Source: Methylococcaceae bacterium
GTDB lineage: Bacteria; Pseudomonadota; Gammaproteobacteria; Methylococcales; Methylomonadaceae
Direction: 5' to 3'
Assembly (NCBI GenBank): GCA_005772825.1
Contig: SXIP01000120.1
Location: forward strand, 1 to 32,243
Length of the DNA: 32,243 nucleotides
The notes under the pieces were generated by a model. That model was not told where the DNA came from, did no database searches, and saw only the letters and a program-made list of their open reading frames with translations. Each line of letters starts with the position of its first letter. Position 1 is the first letter of the stretch. The position numbers and the translations under genes are program-made. Shown one piece after another: positions 8,203 through 16,732 of the stretch.

Positions 8203-8231
8203 CAAAAATGAAAAACGGTTGAAAAAGCCGT
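8203..8231 (-). terminator. Candidate terminator of the carotenoid operon
   Basis: On the minus strand, ACGGCTTTTTCAACCGT forms a short hairpin and is followed at once by a T-rich tract (TTTTTCATTTTT). It lies about 90 bases past the crtP stop codon. The stem is weak, so this is tentative. The same region contains TTGACA, which could serve as a -35 element for the NHL gene. Confidence 0.4.
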
Positions 8232-8319
8232 AAGCAGCTAACCTGATAGTAAAGATAACAGATTAGCGCATTAAATAAAGCAAAAGATTGTCGAACTGAA
8301 TATTCGGTAAACAACAACT

Positions 8320-9807
8320 TTAGCGGCCAAGATCAGCCAGAATCTTGTCCCGCACCAATTGTCCAGACAGCGTGACCATCGGCATACCGCCGCCGGGATT
8401 GACACTGCCGCCGACAAAATAAAGATTGCTGAACTGCTTGCTGCGTTGCGGGATTTTGAAGCCCAGGTTTTTAAAGCGATCGGCGACAACGCCGTAAATC
8501 GATCCTTGATTGGAATAATAACGCTGCTGAATATCCACCGGCGTCCAGCTTTCTTCACAGACAATGTGTTGTCTCAAATCGGTCAGCCCCATTCTTTCCA
8601 GCTTGATCAACACCCGCTCACGCAATGCCGCATAATCTTCCGCCTGCAATGGATGTTTGGGATCGAGATGGGGGATATGCGGCAATATTTTGATAATTTC
8701 ACAGCCTTCGGGCGCCTGGCTGGGATCGCTTTTGACCGGGGCGACCAGATAGATTGTAGGGTCATCGGATAAGCGCTTGCTATGAAACACCGCATCAAAA
8801 TGCTCGCGCGGATGATCCGAGTAAAAGAAATTATGATGTGCCAGTTGATCGTAAATTCGGTCTACGCCCAAATGCAAAACCAGCCCGGAGCAACTGGGGG
8901 CAAAGCGTTGCAGGCGCTGAATTTCCCGTTCCTGGTTTTTCAGCAGCTGTTGATAAGCCGGAATGACTTCCATATTGGATACGACAATATCCGCGGCTAT
9001 CACACTGTCATCACTCAGGCGCACGCCGGTAACGCGCCCATCGCCATGCTGTATTTCGGCCACTTCGGAATTGACCTGGATGGTAACGCCCAGTTCTTCA
9101 GCGAGTTTTTGCAGCGCCTGCGCCATGCCGTACATGCCGCCCTTGATGTACCACAAACCGTAGCCGAACTGTATATAGGGCAGCAGGTTCATCAACGCGG
9201 GCGCATCGTAAGGCGACGAACCGACGTATTTAATGAAATAATTCAGAATATCAACCAGTTTCGGGTCTTTGATAAAGCGTCTGACGCCTTGGTCCATTGA
9301 GCGGAAGACATCAAAATCTATTAAGCTGCGCACCGCGCCGTAGTGATTGATCAATTCCCAAAATGAATCGATGCCGTGTTCGAAATAGCCTTGTTCGGTA
9401 ATTTCGCAGAGCTTTTTCGAGTAAGCCAGAAACTGCTCAAATTCTTTTGCCGTATTGGGGCCGAGTTTATCGAGTTCCTGTTTCATACGGGCGGGATCGG
9501 AACTTAAATCGAGCGTACTGCCGTCTTCAAAGAAATTACGCCAATGCGGTTCGACGGTCTCGATACTGACGTAATCCTCCATTTTCTTGCCGGCTTTTTC
9601 GAACAGCTTTTCAAAGATATGCGGCATGGTCAGGATGGACGGGCCCAGATCAAAGGTAAATCCGTCTTTTTGCAACACATTTAGCTTGCCGCCGACCTTG
9701 TCATTTTTTTCCAGCAAATCAACGCTAAAGCCTTCCGTCGCCAGCGATATGGCCGCCGATAAACCGCCCAAGCCGGCGCCGATCACGACTATGTGTTTGT
9801 TGTTCAT
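8320..9807 (-). CDS. crtP: Diapocarotenoid terminal-methyl oxygenase (CrtP/CrtNb type)
   Basis: This 495-residue flavoprotein belongs to the phytoene-desaturase-like family. Its N-terminus has the FAD motif VVIGAGLGGLSAA (residues 7-19), E34 of the Rossmann fold and GGK. LGPSILTMP, IKYVGSSPYDAPA, IKGGMYGMA, VSNMEVIP, AHHNFF and the C-terminal YFVGGSVNPGGGMPMV match the staphylococcal oxygenase CrtP much better than the desaturase CrtN. These enzymes oxidise the end methyl groups of C30 carotenoids to aldehydes. In Methylomonas the equivalent is called CrtN2 or CrtNb. The start ATG abuts the stop codon of the aldehyde dehydrogenase gene with no base between, so the genes are translationally coupled. 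The reaction is inferred from family resemblance. Confidence 0.9.
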   Translation of the reverse strand: MNNKHIVVIGAGLGGLSAAISLATEGFSVDLLEKNDKVGGKLNVLQKDGFTFDLGPSILTMPHIFEKLFEKAGKKMEDYVSIETVEPHWRNFFEDGSTLDLSSDPARMKQELDKLGPNTAKEFEQFLAYSKKLCEITEQGYFEHGIDSFWELINHYGAVRSLIDFDVFRSMDQGVRRFIKDPKLVDILNYFIKYVGSSPYDAPALMNLLPYIQFGYGLWYIKGGMYGMAQALQKLAEELGVTIQVNSEVAEIQHGDGRVTGVRLSDDSVIAADIVVSNMEVIPAYQQLLKNQEREIQRLQRFAPSCSGLVLHLGVDRIYDQLAHHNFFYSDHPREHFDAVFHSKRLSDDPTIYLVAPVKSDPSQAPEGCEIIKILPHIPHLDPKHPLQAEDYAALRERVLIKLERMGLTDLRQHIVCEESWTPVDIQQRYYSNQGSIYGVVADRFKNLGFKIPQRSKQFSNLYFVGGSVNPGGGMPMVTLSGQLVRDKILADLGR

Positions 9808-11403
9808 CTAGTAATCTCTTCTTCTGAATATAAATATTAAAAAGTTTTCCCAGTGTTGCCGCGCATTGGATTGGCCATACTCCCGAAAGGCCTGTAAGGC
9901 CTGCCAATTACGCGAAATACGTTGCCATAATGAGCCGTTGCCGAAGATAAAATCGATAAAGCCGCGCATTTGCAGGTAGCGTAGATCGGAATAGGGAAAC
10001 CAGTTGGGTTCGTCATCAAGCTTGCTGCGGCTGGTGAGTCCTGAAACGGTGGCGGTAAAGTTACGCAGGCCTTCTGCGCCATGATAGCGGCCAAAACCGC
10101 TGTTCTTGACGCCGCCGAAAGGTAGGCCTGCATGGCCGATATTTTTGATCACGTCATTAACGGCCCAGTTTCCCACCTGAAGTTGTTTGGCTACGCGTTC
10201 GGCCTTGTCGATATCGGTGCTCCAGACACTGGCATTCAGGCCGTAATCGCTATCGTTGGCAAGTTGTAGCGCCTGTTCTTCGGTGCTGAACGCCATCACC
10301 GGCAACAAGGCGCCGAAAGTTTCTTCACGCATGATGCGCATGTCCTGAGTCACATCCCATAACACCACCGGTTGCAAGTAACGTCCGTTTAATTGCAAAG
10401 GCCCCGATGCTTTTGCGCCTTTAGCGAGGGCATCCCGGTAATGTGCTTCAACAATCGCGTATTGATCCAGGGATGTTAAAGCCCCTAAATCGCCGGTTTC
10501 GCCGTGACCAACCGTAAGCTTCGCGGTGGCATCCTGTAACATCTGTACGAATTGTCGGTAACAACCGTCCTGCACATACAGTCGCTCTACCGCAACACAA
10601 ACTTGCCCGCTGTTGCTAAATGCGCCGTAAAGTGCGGCATTACAGGCGCGCCTTAGGTTCGCATCGTCAAACACCAGCATCGCATCCTTGCCGCCCAGCT
10701 CAAGTATGACCGGCACGGGATGTTGTGCGGCCCTGGCCATAATGGCCCGGCCTGCTTTTACGCCTCCGGTGAAAAATATCAAATCCGGTCTGCCGTCGAT
10801 CAAGTGCTCGCCGGTTTCGGCCTTGCCTATAACGTGTTGCACCAATTCTGCCGGTAAGTCACAGCGGCCTAGTAACTGCATGATTAACTCGCCGACCGGG
10901 ATACTTAAGTCGGAGGTTTTGAAAATCACGGCATTGCCGCCAAACAGCGCGGTAAGCAAAGGGCTTAAGGTCAGTTGAAAAGGAAAGTTCCAGGGCGAAA
11001 TAATCGCGACTACGCCGTAAGGACGGCGTTCGAATTGCGCGCTCGCATTGGGGAAGGCCAGCGGCGAGGTGCTTAAACGGCAGGGCGCCAGAATGCGCGC
11101 GGCATTTTTTTCGTAATAGCGCAGTAATTCCAGCACAGGATAAATTTCACCGAGCAAGACCTCGGTTTTTACCTTGCCGGTGACGGTCATGATGGTTTCG
11201 GTTATCACATCAATATCCGCGAGGATTATTGCTTTCAATGTCGACAACAGCTTGACGCGGTCTGCAACCGAATATCCCGCCCAAGTCTTTGCAGACAGGC
11301 GGGCGGCATAGATTTGCCGGTTTATTTCAGCAGGGTCGCTTATCGGGTAAGTGTTGAGAACTTGTTCATCCAGCGCGGAAATCGCTTGTATAAAATCGAC
11401 CAT
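9808..11403 (-). CDS. ald: Carotenoid aldehyde dehydrogenase
   Basis: The 531-residue product is an NAD(P)-dependent aldehyde dehydrogenase. It has ISPWNFP (N139), the general-base glutamate in LELGGKD (E235) and the catalytic cysteine in NSGQVCVA (C269), all correctly spaced. MREETFGALLPV and PFGGVKNSGFGRYHG complete the signature. The C-terminus extends about 60 residues past the last motif (EPNWFPYSDLRYLQ onward), as in membrane-associated long-chain dehydrogenases. It lies between a carotenoid desaturase and an oxygenase, with gaps of two and zero bases. It most likely oxidises the terminal aldehyde of the C30 carotenoid to a carboxylic acid, as described for the Methylomonas cluster. Confidence 0.92.
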   Translation of the reverse strand: MVDFIQAISALDEQVLNTYPISDPAEINRQIYAARLSAKTWAGYSVADRVKLLSTLKAIILADIDVITETIMTVTGKVKTEVLLGEIYPVLELLRYYEKNAARILAPCRLSTSPLAFPNASAQFERRPYGVVAIISPWNFPFQLTLSPLLTALFGGNAVIFKTSDLSIPVGELIMQLLGRCDLPAELVQHVIGKAETGEHLIDGRPDLIFFTGGVKAGRAIMARAAQHPVPVILELGGKDAMLVFDDANLRRACNAALYGAFSNSGQVCVAVERLYVQDGCYRQFVQMLQDATAKLTVGHGETGDLGALTSLDQYAIVEAHYRDALAKGAKASGPLQLNGRYLQPVVLWDVTQDMRIMREETFGALLPVMAFSTEEQALQLANDSDYGLNASVWSTDIDKAERVAKQLQVGNWAVNDVIKNIGHAGLPFGGVKNSGFGRYHGAEGLRNFTATVSGLTSRSKLDDEPNWFPYSDLRYLQMRGFIDFIFGNGSLWQRISRNWQALQAFREYGQSNARQHWENFLIFIFRRRDY

Positions 11404-11405
11404 TG

Positions 11406-12926
11406 CTAAGCCGCGGCGCTATTATCAATTTCGGAATAGCTGACGCCATGCTTCTGGCAAATTAGCTTCGAAGAGATACGCGCCGATTCATAAATGGTCG
11501 GCAAACCGCTGCCAGGATGAGTGCCGCCGCCGACCAAATAGCATTGATCGAGTTCCTGGAATTGATTGTGCGGACGCCAGTACAAAAGTTGACTGAATCG
11601 ATGTGACAGACTGAAGGTCGCCCCCATAAATACATTTTCTTCCGTTGCCCAGGTTTTTGGCGTGATGATTTTTTCACAACTAATCTGCTCGCGAATGTCC
11701 GTCAGGCCGAGGCGCTTGATCATGGCGTCCAGCACTTGTTCACGCATATCGGCACAGGCGCTTTCCCAGTCGATGTCGCTTTCATTGTTAGGCATCGGCA
11801 CCAGGACATAGAGCGCCGATTTGCCTTCCGGGGCCAGGCTGATATCGGTTACCGAGGCGTTTTGCACATAAAAAGAGAAGTCCTTGGTTAAGGATTTTTT
11901 ACGGAAAATATTGCTGATATTGCTGGTGTAATCGTCGGCAAACACAATCGAGTGATGGGGAATGTCATAGCGCTTGTTCAGGCCCAGGTACAGCATGAAG
12001 GTCGAGCAGGAATATTCAAGTTTTTTAAGCCGCTCCGGGCTATGCTGTGTTAACACGCCAGGTTCAACCAGATGGGTCATTGCATAAGCAAAATCGGCAT
12101 TGACAATGACTTCATCGGCCTCAATTACCGAGCCGTCCTGTAAACGCACGCCTTTGACGACCTTGTTTTCAATGATCAGAGATTCAACCGACGTGTCGGT
12201 ATGAATTATGCCGCCTTGTTCGGTGATGACTTTCGCCATTGCCGCGGCAATTTTATTGAGTCCGCCTTTGACATGATAAATGCCGTATTCATGCTCCAAA
12301 TAAGACAGCATGGTAAACAGGGCAGGGCATTCCCACGGCGACATGCCTAAATATTTGGACTGGAAGGAAAACACCAAACGCATTTTCTCTTCGTTAAAAT
12401 ACTTGCCCAGATTGGAAAAAACACTGTGATTAAGGGCCAGATACGGTACGGCCTTCAGCAAATCGAGGGAAAAGAAGTCTTTCAGGCTCGAATATTCCCG
12501 CTTGATACAAGGATAAAGCTTCTTAAAACGATCACCTTCCTGCTTGAGATAGCGATCAAAGCCAGCACTACCTTCAGGAAAATTACGCTGCAATTCCGCG
12601 CGCATTTTGTCGTGATCGGAATAAACATCAACGGCACGATCTGAGAACATCAATCGGTACATCGGATCAAGCTTGAAAAACTCCAGGTAATCCTCGCTGC
12701 GTTTACCGCAAAGCTCGAACATTTCATCCAATATGTATTTCATCAACAGAAAGGTAGGTCCGGTGTCGAACACAAACCCGTCCAGCCGAATCGGACGGTT
12801 TCGCCCGCCGACTTCGGAGTTTTTTTCAAACAGGGAAACTTTAAAGCCGCGCCGGCTTAACAGCATCCCTGCACACAAACCGCCCGGCCCTGCGCCGACG
12901 ATAACGATATGTTTTGTTTTTGGCAT
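11406..12926 (-). CDS. crtN: Diapophytoene (C30) desaturase CrtN
   Basis: This 506-residue FAD enzyme should introduce the conjugated double bonds of the C30 backbone, giving diapolycopene-type products. It has the FAD motif IVGAGPGGLCAGM near residues 8-20, E35, GGR, FDTGPTFLLM, the YHVKGGLNKIA segment, YSCSTFMLYLGL and HHSIVFADD. LAPEGKSALYVLVP and the closing GGGTHPGSGLPTIYESA are close to staphylococcal CrtN. It is the first gene of the operon, two bases ahead of the aldehyde dehydrogenase gene. No diapophytoene synthase (crtM) is present. In related methanotrophs the substrate may come from the squalene pathway encoded elsewhere, which I cannot see. Confidence 0.92.
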   Translation of the reverse strand: MPKTKHIVIVGAGPGGLCAGMLLSRRGFKVSLFEKNSEVGGRNRPIRLDGFVFDTGPTFLLMKYILDEMFELCGKRSEDYLEFFKLDPMYRLMFSDRAVDVYSDHDKMRAELQRNFPEGSAGFDRYLKQEGDRFKKLYPCIKREYSSLKDFFSLDLLKAVPYLALNHSVFSNLGKYFNEEKMRLVFSFQSKYLGMSPWECPALFTMLSYLEHEYGIYHVKGGLNKIAAAMAKVITEQGGIIHTDTSVESLIIENKVVKGVRLQDGSVIEADEVIVNADFAYAMTHLVEPGVLTQHSPERLKKLEYSCSTFMLYLGLNKRYDIPHHSIVFADDYTSNISNIFRKKSLTKDFSFYVQNASVTDISLAPEGKSALYVLVPMPNNESDIDWESACADMREQVLDAMIKRLGLTDIREQISCEKIITPKTWATEENVFMGATFSLSHRFSQLLYWRPHNQFQELDQCYLVGGGTHPGSGLPTIYESARISSKLICQKHGVSYSEIDNSAAA

Positions 12927-13391
12927 GTTGATAGATTAATTCGAAGCTAAGGGTAGGGGGTGAAAAATGTTTGGTAATGTGCCCGTAGTGTTAACGATAG
13001 TCAAGTTATTGTGTGATTTTGGGGGTGATGGCGTTGGAAGTTCTGATTGGGAAAACTAGGGTTACTTGGGTGTTCATAAAATTACAGATTGTTTATTAAA
13101 AGTGTGACTTGAGTAGTAGTTTAATGCAGGCAAGTAAGTATTTGTACTAATAGTCATGGTAGATGAAATGAGGAAGAATGATTCCCAGCGTAGACGCGAT
13201 TGTAGAGTCGCGGCTATTCACCAAGGATGGTGTGCTAAAAGAAGGAGGCGCGTTTTTCCCCGTGTGATGCAACTAAGTGATAATCGAGGTTCTGTTGAAC
13301 AACGCAAAACGCATCGTCTGAATGATTATGTTGGGTTTTGGGTATATCACCTCTGCCCATCTACACTATATTTGAATAGAAAGGAGATAAA
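12927..13391. other. Divergent intergenic region, crtN and lipoprotein
   Basis: This 465-base stretch separates two divergent genes and should hold both promoters. On the minus strand a TTGACT (about 13000-13006) could be a -35 element for crtN, but no good -10 follows. A small inverted pair CGCGA/TCGCG lies near 13195-13212. AAGGAGA sits six bases before the plus-strand gene at 13392. The only long frame (13156-13425) is Arg-rich, has no homology I recognise, and I do not call it. Confidence 0.5.
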
Positions 13392-14750
13392 ATGTTATTT
13401 CAGCAATACTACAAACTTAATTTGATTGCATTTGTAATGTTGTGCCTATCTTTGGCCGGTTGTGCAATTTCCAACGAAGGCGCGACAGACTATCGTTTTT
13501 TTGGTTCTAAAGAAGAAAACAATCAGTCTCCGAAATATATTTATCAGCGTGGCAAATATATTAAACCGAGCAAAGCTTTCAATCCGATTAAACCAGGAGA
13601 ACCCTTAGTAGTTTCTATTAAGCAGGTGTATATAAATAGTTTTATCGAATGGCCGAGTCCAATGCGTTGGGTAAGAAATGAGCCAGCCAGTGGTGAAATA
13701 GCTATTGTGGTCAATGCTTTTGAAAAAGGAGGAGAGCAAAGGCTAGATTTTGGTCCTGATGGTAAAAGTAAGGCGAGGGTCGTCTTTTATTCTGACGATG
13801 TATGGAAAGGTCAATTTCTCAATCTTGCCGGATTAAGCACAATTTATGGCCCATTAAAATATGAAGGGAGTCCTTTTATATTGGATTTGTATGTAGTCGA
13901 ACTTGATGCGCCGGGCGCGCAACAAAAACAGCTGATTTCCAATCTCGCTGCAATCGGGGCAACATTCTATCCTCCCTCCTCGCCTTTTGTTGGGCCATTA
14001 GCGAAATTAGCCAATACTTTTATTACCGATGATCAGGATGACAGAGCATTTCATTACACGATGGAGTTACGTCCAGAAGGTGGAAACCCTGCACTGAATA
14101 CAGGCATGTTACAAGCAGGTCATTATGCTTTTATACGGGAAGAACACAGGAAGACGGACACCACGCCATGGGAAAAATTGGGTATAGATGAGAATACGTC
14201 AAAAATTGTATATCTTGCTGATTGTAAACCAGATGAGAACACTAAAGAGTATCCTGAAAACTGTTATTACAAAGAAAACTCATATGTCGTTATAGAAGTT
14301 AATACCGCCGCTAGCTCCTTAGCAAACGATACCCAACAAATGATTTATAGCACTCTGGCCGGTAAAATTTCTGAAACTTCCCCGCCAATAATGAAAGAGG
14401 ACGTGCCCGTTGAAACGCTCAATGAATTATCAACCGCCATTGCTGCAACCAGATTTGCAGATACCATTAACGCTGGAATTCAAATATTGGAATCATCAGA
14501 CTCTGAGGCAAAAAAACGTATTACTGCAATTAGTATCATCGACGATTGGTGTGAAGTGAATTCGGGTAGTAATGTGAACAAATATACGTTGACATCTGAG
14601 GACAACAAAAGGATTGAAACGCGCTTTTTGAGTTTGGTGTCATCCTGTGAAACAGATGTTGATATTATACTTAAGACGATGAATAGTTTAAAAAATCGTC
14701 AAAGCTGTTCAAGTGAAAAGAGCGAATTAGTTAGAGCTATTTCTTGTTAA
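13392..14750 (+). CDS. Large lipoprotein of unknown function
   Basis: The 452-residue product starts after a good AAGGAGATAAA site. It has a lipoprotein signal: a hydrophobic stretch at 9-20 and the lipobox LAGC, with C24 as lipidation site. The mature part begins with a polar linker, then a beta-rich region around residues 50-240 (PLVVSIKQVYINS, GEIAIVVNAFEKGG, FILDLYVVELDAPG) and a helical C-terminal third with several cysteines (WCEVNS, SSCETD, RQSCSSE, SC at the end). I do not recognise the family. It is the first gene of a same-strand group with three hydrolase-like genes, 235 bases upstream of the next, and could be their envelope partner or an immunity-like protein. That role is inference only. 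Codon use is AT-richer than in the carotenoid operon. Confidence 0.8.
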   Translation: MLFQQYYKLNLIAFVMLCLSLAGCAISNEGATDYRFFGSKEENNQSPKYIYQRGKYIKPSKAFNPIKPGEPLVVSIKQVYINSFIEWPSPMRWVRNEPASGEIAIVVNAFEKGGEQRLDFGPDGKSKARVVFYSDDVWKGQFLNLAGLSTIYGPLKYEGSPFILDLYVVELDAPGAQQKQLISNLAAIGATFYPPSSPFVGPLAKLANTFITDDQDDRAFHYTMELRPEGGNPALNTGMLQAGHYAFIREEHRKTDTTPWEKLGIDENTSKIVYLADCKPDENTKEYPENCYYKENSYVVIEVNTAASSLANDTQQMIYSTLAGKISETSPPIMKEDVPVETLNELSTAIAATRFADTINAGIQILESSDSEAKKRITAISIIDDWCEVNSGSNVNKYTLTSEDNKRIETRFLSLVSSCETDVDIILKTMNSLKNRQSCSSEKSELVRAISC

Positions 14751-14785
14751 AAAACGGCTACCCTTAAGACGGGACACACGCGAAG

Positions 14786-14870
14786 CTTAACCGTTCGTCC
14801 TTAGCTTGTCGAAGGGTGGACGGTTAAGTTGTTCATGGTTAAACAGGTTCACCACGAACGGTTTAACCTT
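14786..14870. repeat. Palindromic (REP-like) intergenic repeat
   Basis: Two imperfect hairpins stand in tandem. TTAACCGTTCGTCC (from 14787) pairs with GGTGGACGGTTAA (to 14827) around a CTTGTCGAA-containing loop. GGTTAAAC (14837-14844) pairs with GTTTAACC (14861-14868) around ACCACGAAC. The GTTCGTCC...CTTGTCGAA motif is common in dispersed bacterial palindromes. It separates the lipoprotein gene from the hydrolase genes and may act as a transcript-end or stability element. Confidence 0.6.
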
Positions 14871-14984
14871 AAACTGTCTCGCCTTAAATTTGGTAGCCGA
14901 TTCATTGCATCCGAGGCCAAATGTGCGGCAGGATTAAATTTTCAGTCAATATTGAAATTGTATAAATAGATCAGGAGAAATCAA

Positions 14985-15731
14985 ATGATATTCGAATGTA
15001 CAGCAACAGCGTTAAATCTTAGAAAAGCCGCTGAAGGCTCAATAATTGGAGAACTTCGCGCAGGCGATTTATTTGAGTTGGATGTCAAAAAATCGGCGGA
15101 AGTGTGGGTTGCAGGCACAGTCAAAACAGGAGTTAGCGCGGGGAAAAAAGGATTTCTTCGTCGTAAATGGCTAATACAGTATTTTCCTGATACCGCTTCT
15201 ATTAGCAAGCTGGATCGGAAAAAAGCAGCCAATATCATCGCACAACGAACTTCTGAGTTTGATGCCGTCACCTATAAGCTTGGCGATAAAGCAAAGACCT
15301 GGAAAGATCTGACCAAAAACCAGCATATTGATTGCTCGGGTTGGATATACCTCCTTACAAAAGAAATCTTGGCGGAATATGGCTTACAAACCAGCCCTGG
15401 TATCCTTGACACCTATTCAGATGAGCAAATTACCAACATCGGCATTAAGACCGAGACTATTATCTCTGGTCGATTTGTCTCGGAAGATAACCTGAAGGCC
15501 GGTGTTTTACTGGGTATTGATTTTTCTGAATACTCTTGGGATAGAGGAAGGCCGCTCGATATTGATCACATCGTAGCAATTGGAGAAGACTCGCAAGGTT
15601 TGTTTGTTTCTCAAAGTTCAAGCAGTGGCGGAGGCGTAAACAGGGTTTCTCTTGCCAAGTGGATGAAGAGTAATAAAAGTCTGGTTGACCAAGGCCGAGT
15701 GCATTTGGTTGATATTTTAATGTTGTCGTAA
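14985..15731 (+). CDS. SH3b + NlpC/P60-like peptidase
   Basis: The 248-residue protein starts after AGGAGA. Residues 2-66 form a bacterial SH3 domain (LNLRKAAEGSIIGELRAGD is the typical opening). Residues about 75-248 look like an NlpC/P60 or CHAP-type cysteine peptidase: C117 in HIDCSGWIYLL and H195 in DIDHIVAIGED are the likely catalytic pair, followed by FVSQSSSSGGG, where a third polar residue usually lies. Such enzymes cut peptide or amide bonds in peptidoglycan. There is no signal peptide or membrane segment, so the protein would need a non-Sec route or cell lysis to reach its substrate. The next gene starts 25 bases downstream. The cysteine-peptidase call is strong; the exact bond cut is unknown. 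Confidence 0.75.
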   Translation: MIFECTATALNLRKAAEGSIIGELRAGDLFELDVKKSAEVWVAGTVKTGVSAGKKGFLRRKWLIQYFPDTASISKLDRKKAANIIAQRTSEFDAVTYKLGDKAKTWKDLTKNQHIDCSGWIYLLTKEILAEYGLQTSPGILDTYSDEQITNIGIKTETIISGRFVSEDNLKAGVLLGIDFSEYSWDRGRPLDIDHIVAIGEDSQGLFVSQSSSSGGGVNRVSLAKWMKSNKSLVDQGRVHLVDILMLS

Positions 15732-15756
15732 TTAAAACATAACTAGAGGTAGAAAA

Positions 15757-16635
15757 ATGAGCATTATTGATACGCCTTACAATACAGAACCCAAGGTATC
15801 TTGTTTGGTATCCAAAGGTGTAAAAACAGTTATCCGTTATTATAACTTTAGCAATTCAAGATCATTTCCCGAAAAAGGTATGACGCTAGCCGAGGCCCAA
15901 GCGTTAAGCGCAAACGGAATAGAAATTGCCGTTGTATTTCAACAGCGGCAAACGAAGGTAGAAGATTTCACTGAGGCAAAAGGAATTGCTGCTGGCAGGC
16001 GGGCTTATCGTTACGCACACGATGTTATTGGTCAACCCGCGGGTTCCGGGATTTATTTTTCTGTCGATTTTGATGCCAGTGCTAGTGAAATCAGTTCAAA
16101 TATCCAGCCATTTTTTGAAGGGATAAAGCTTGCGTTTGCAGACGAAAGCCGTGGTGATCATGAATATCGTGTCGGTGCTTATGGTTCGGGATTAGTCTGC
16201 GGCACACTTACTAACAAAGGCTTGATTGAACTCATTTGGCTATCGATGTCGCGCGGTTTTCGGGGTACTCAACAAGCATTAAAAGCCGGGGAATATGATT
16301 TGGCCCAGAGGTTTCCTGAGTCCATACTTTGCGGGTTAGATGTTGATTTTAATGACCCCAATCCAGCCCGTTCTGATTTTGGGGCATTTTCCATCGAAGC
16401 TGATACTGAGCATGCCGGTCCTATCGCTACCGTTGGTGAGCGGTATAAGGTGATTGCACGTAGCGGTTTGCGTTTGCGCGGCGGAGCGGGAACTCAATTT
16501 GACATAATTGGTAGCTTACGCGCTAATCAGATAGTTTTTGTGGCGTCCATTACTAATGGTTGGGCCAAAGTAGATTTAGAGGGTGATGGCAAAATTGATG
16601 GTTTTGCATCGGCTGATTTCTTAGAACGTATCTGA
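15757..16635 (+). CDS. DUF1906-like glycoside-hydrolase-type protein with SH3b domain
   Basis: The 292-residue product has an N-terminal TIM-barrel-like domain (about 1-205) of the DUF1906/Rv2525c type. Typical pieces are the short MSIIDTPYN opening, KTVIRYYNFS, the EAQALSANGIEIAVVFQ strand, IYFSVDFDAS with acidic residues at the expected active site, and YRVGAYGSG. A C-terminal SH3b domain (about 224-292) starts at YKVIARSGLRLRGGAG and contains a GDGKIDG loop. DUF1906 proteins are related to lysozyme-like glycoside hydrolases, but enzymatic proof is scarce. There is no signal peptide. It sits 25 bases after the NlpC/P60-like gene, which also has an SH3b domain but at the other end. The two are likely co-expressed and share a wall-binding theme. 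Confidence 0.75.
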   Translation: MSIIDTPYNTEPKVSCLVSKGVKTVIRYYNFSNSRSFPEKGMTLAEAQALSANGIEIAVVFQQRQTKVEDFTEAKGIAAGRRAYRYAHDVIGQPAGSGIYFSVDFDASASEISSNIQPFFEGIKLAFADESRGDHEYRVGAYGSGLVCGTLTNKGLIELIWLSMSRGFRGTQQALKAGEYDLAQRFPESILCGLDVDFNDPNPARSDFGAFSIEADTEHAGPIATVGERYKVIARSGLRLRGGAGTQFDIIGSLRANQIVFVASITNGWAKVDLEGDGKIDGFASADFLERI

Positions 16636-16732
16636 GTTATTTATTGAATAACCTGATGGTGTACGGTATTTGTTAGGGTTACATTGTTTAGTTATTACGC
16701 ACCAATATTAAATTTTATAAGGGTACAACTCC

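Noticed and set aside
13156-13425. Arg-rich 89-codon frame before the lipoprotein gene
   Set aside because: No ribosome binding site, low-quality composition and overlap with the lipoprotein start.
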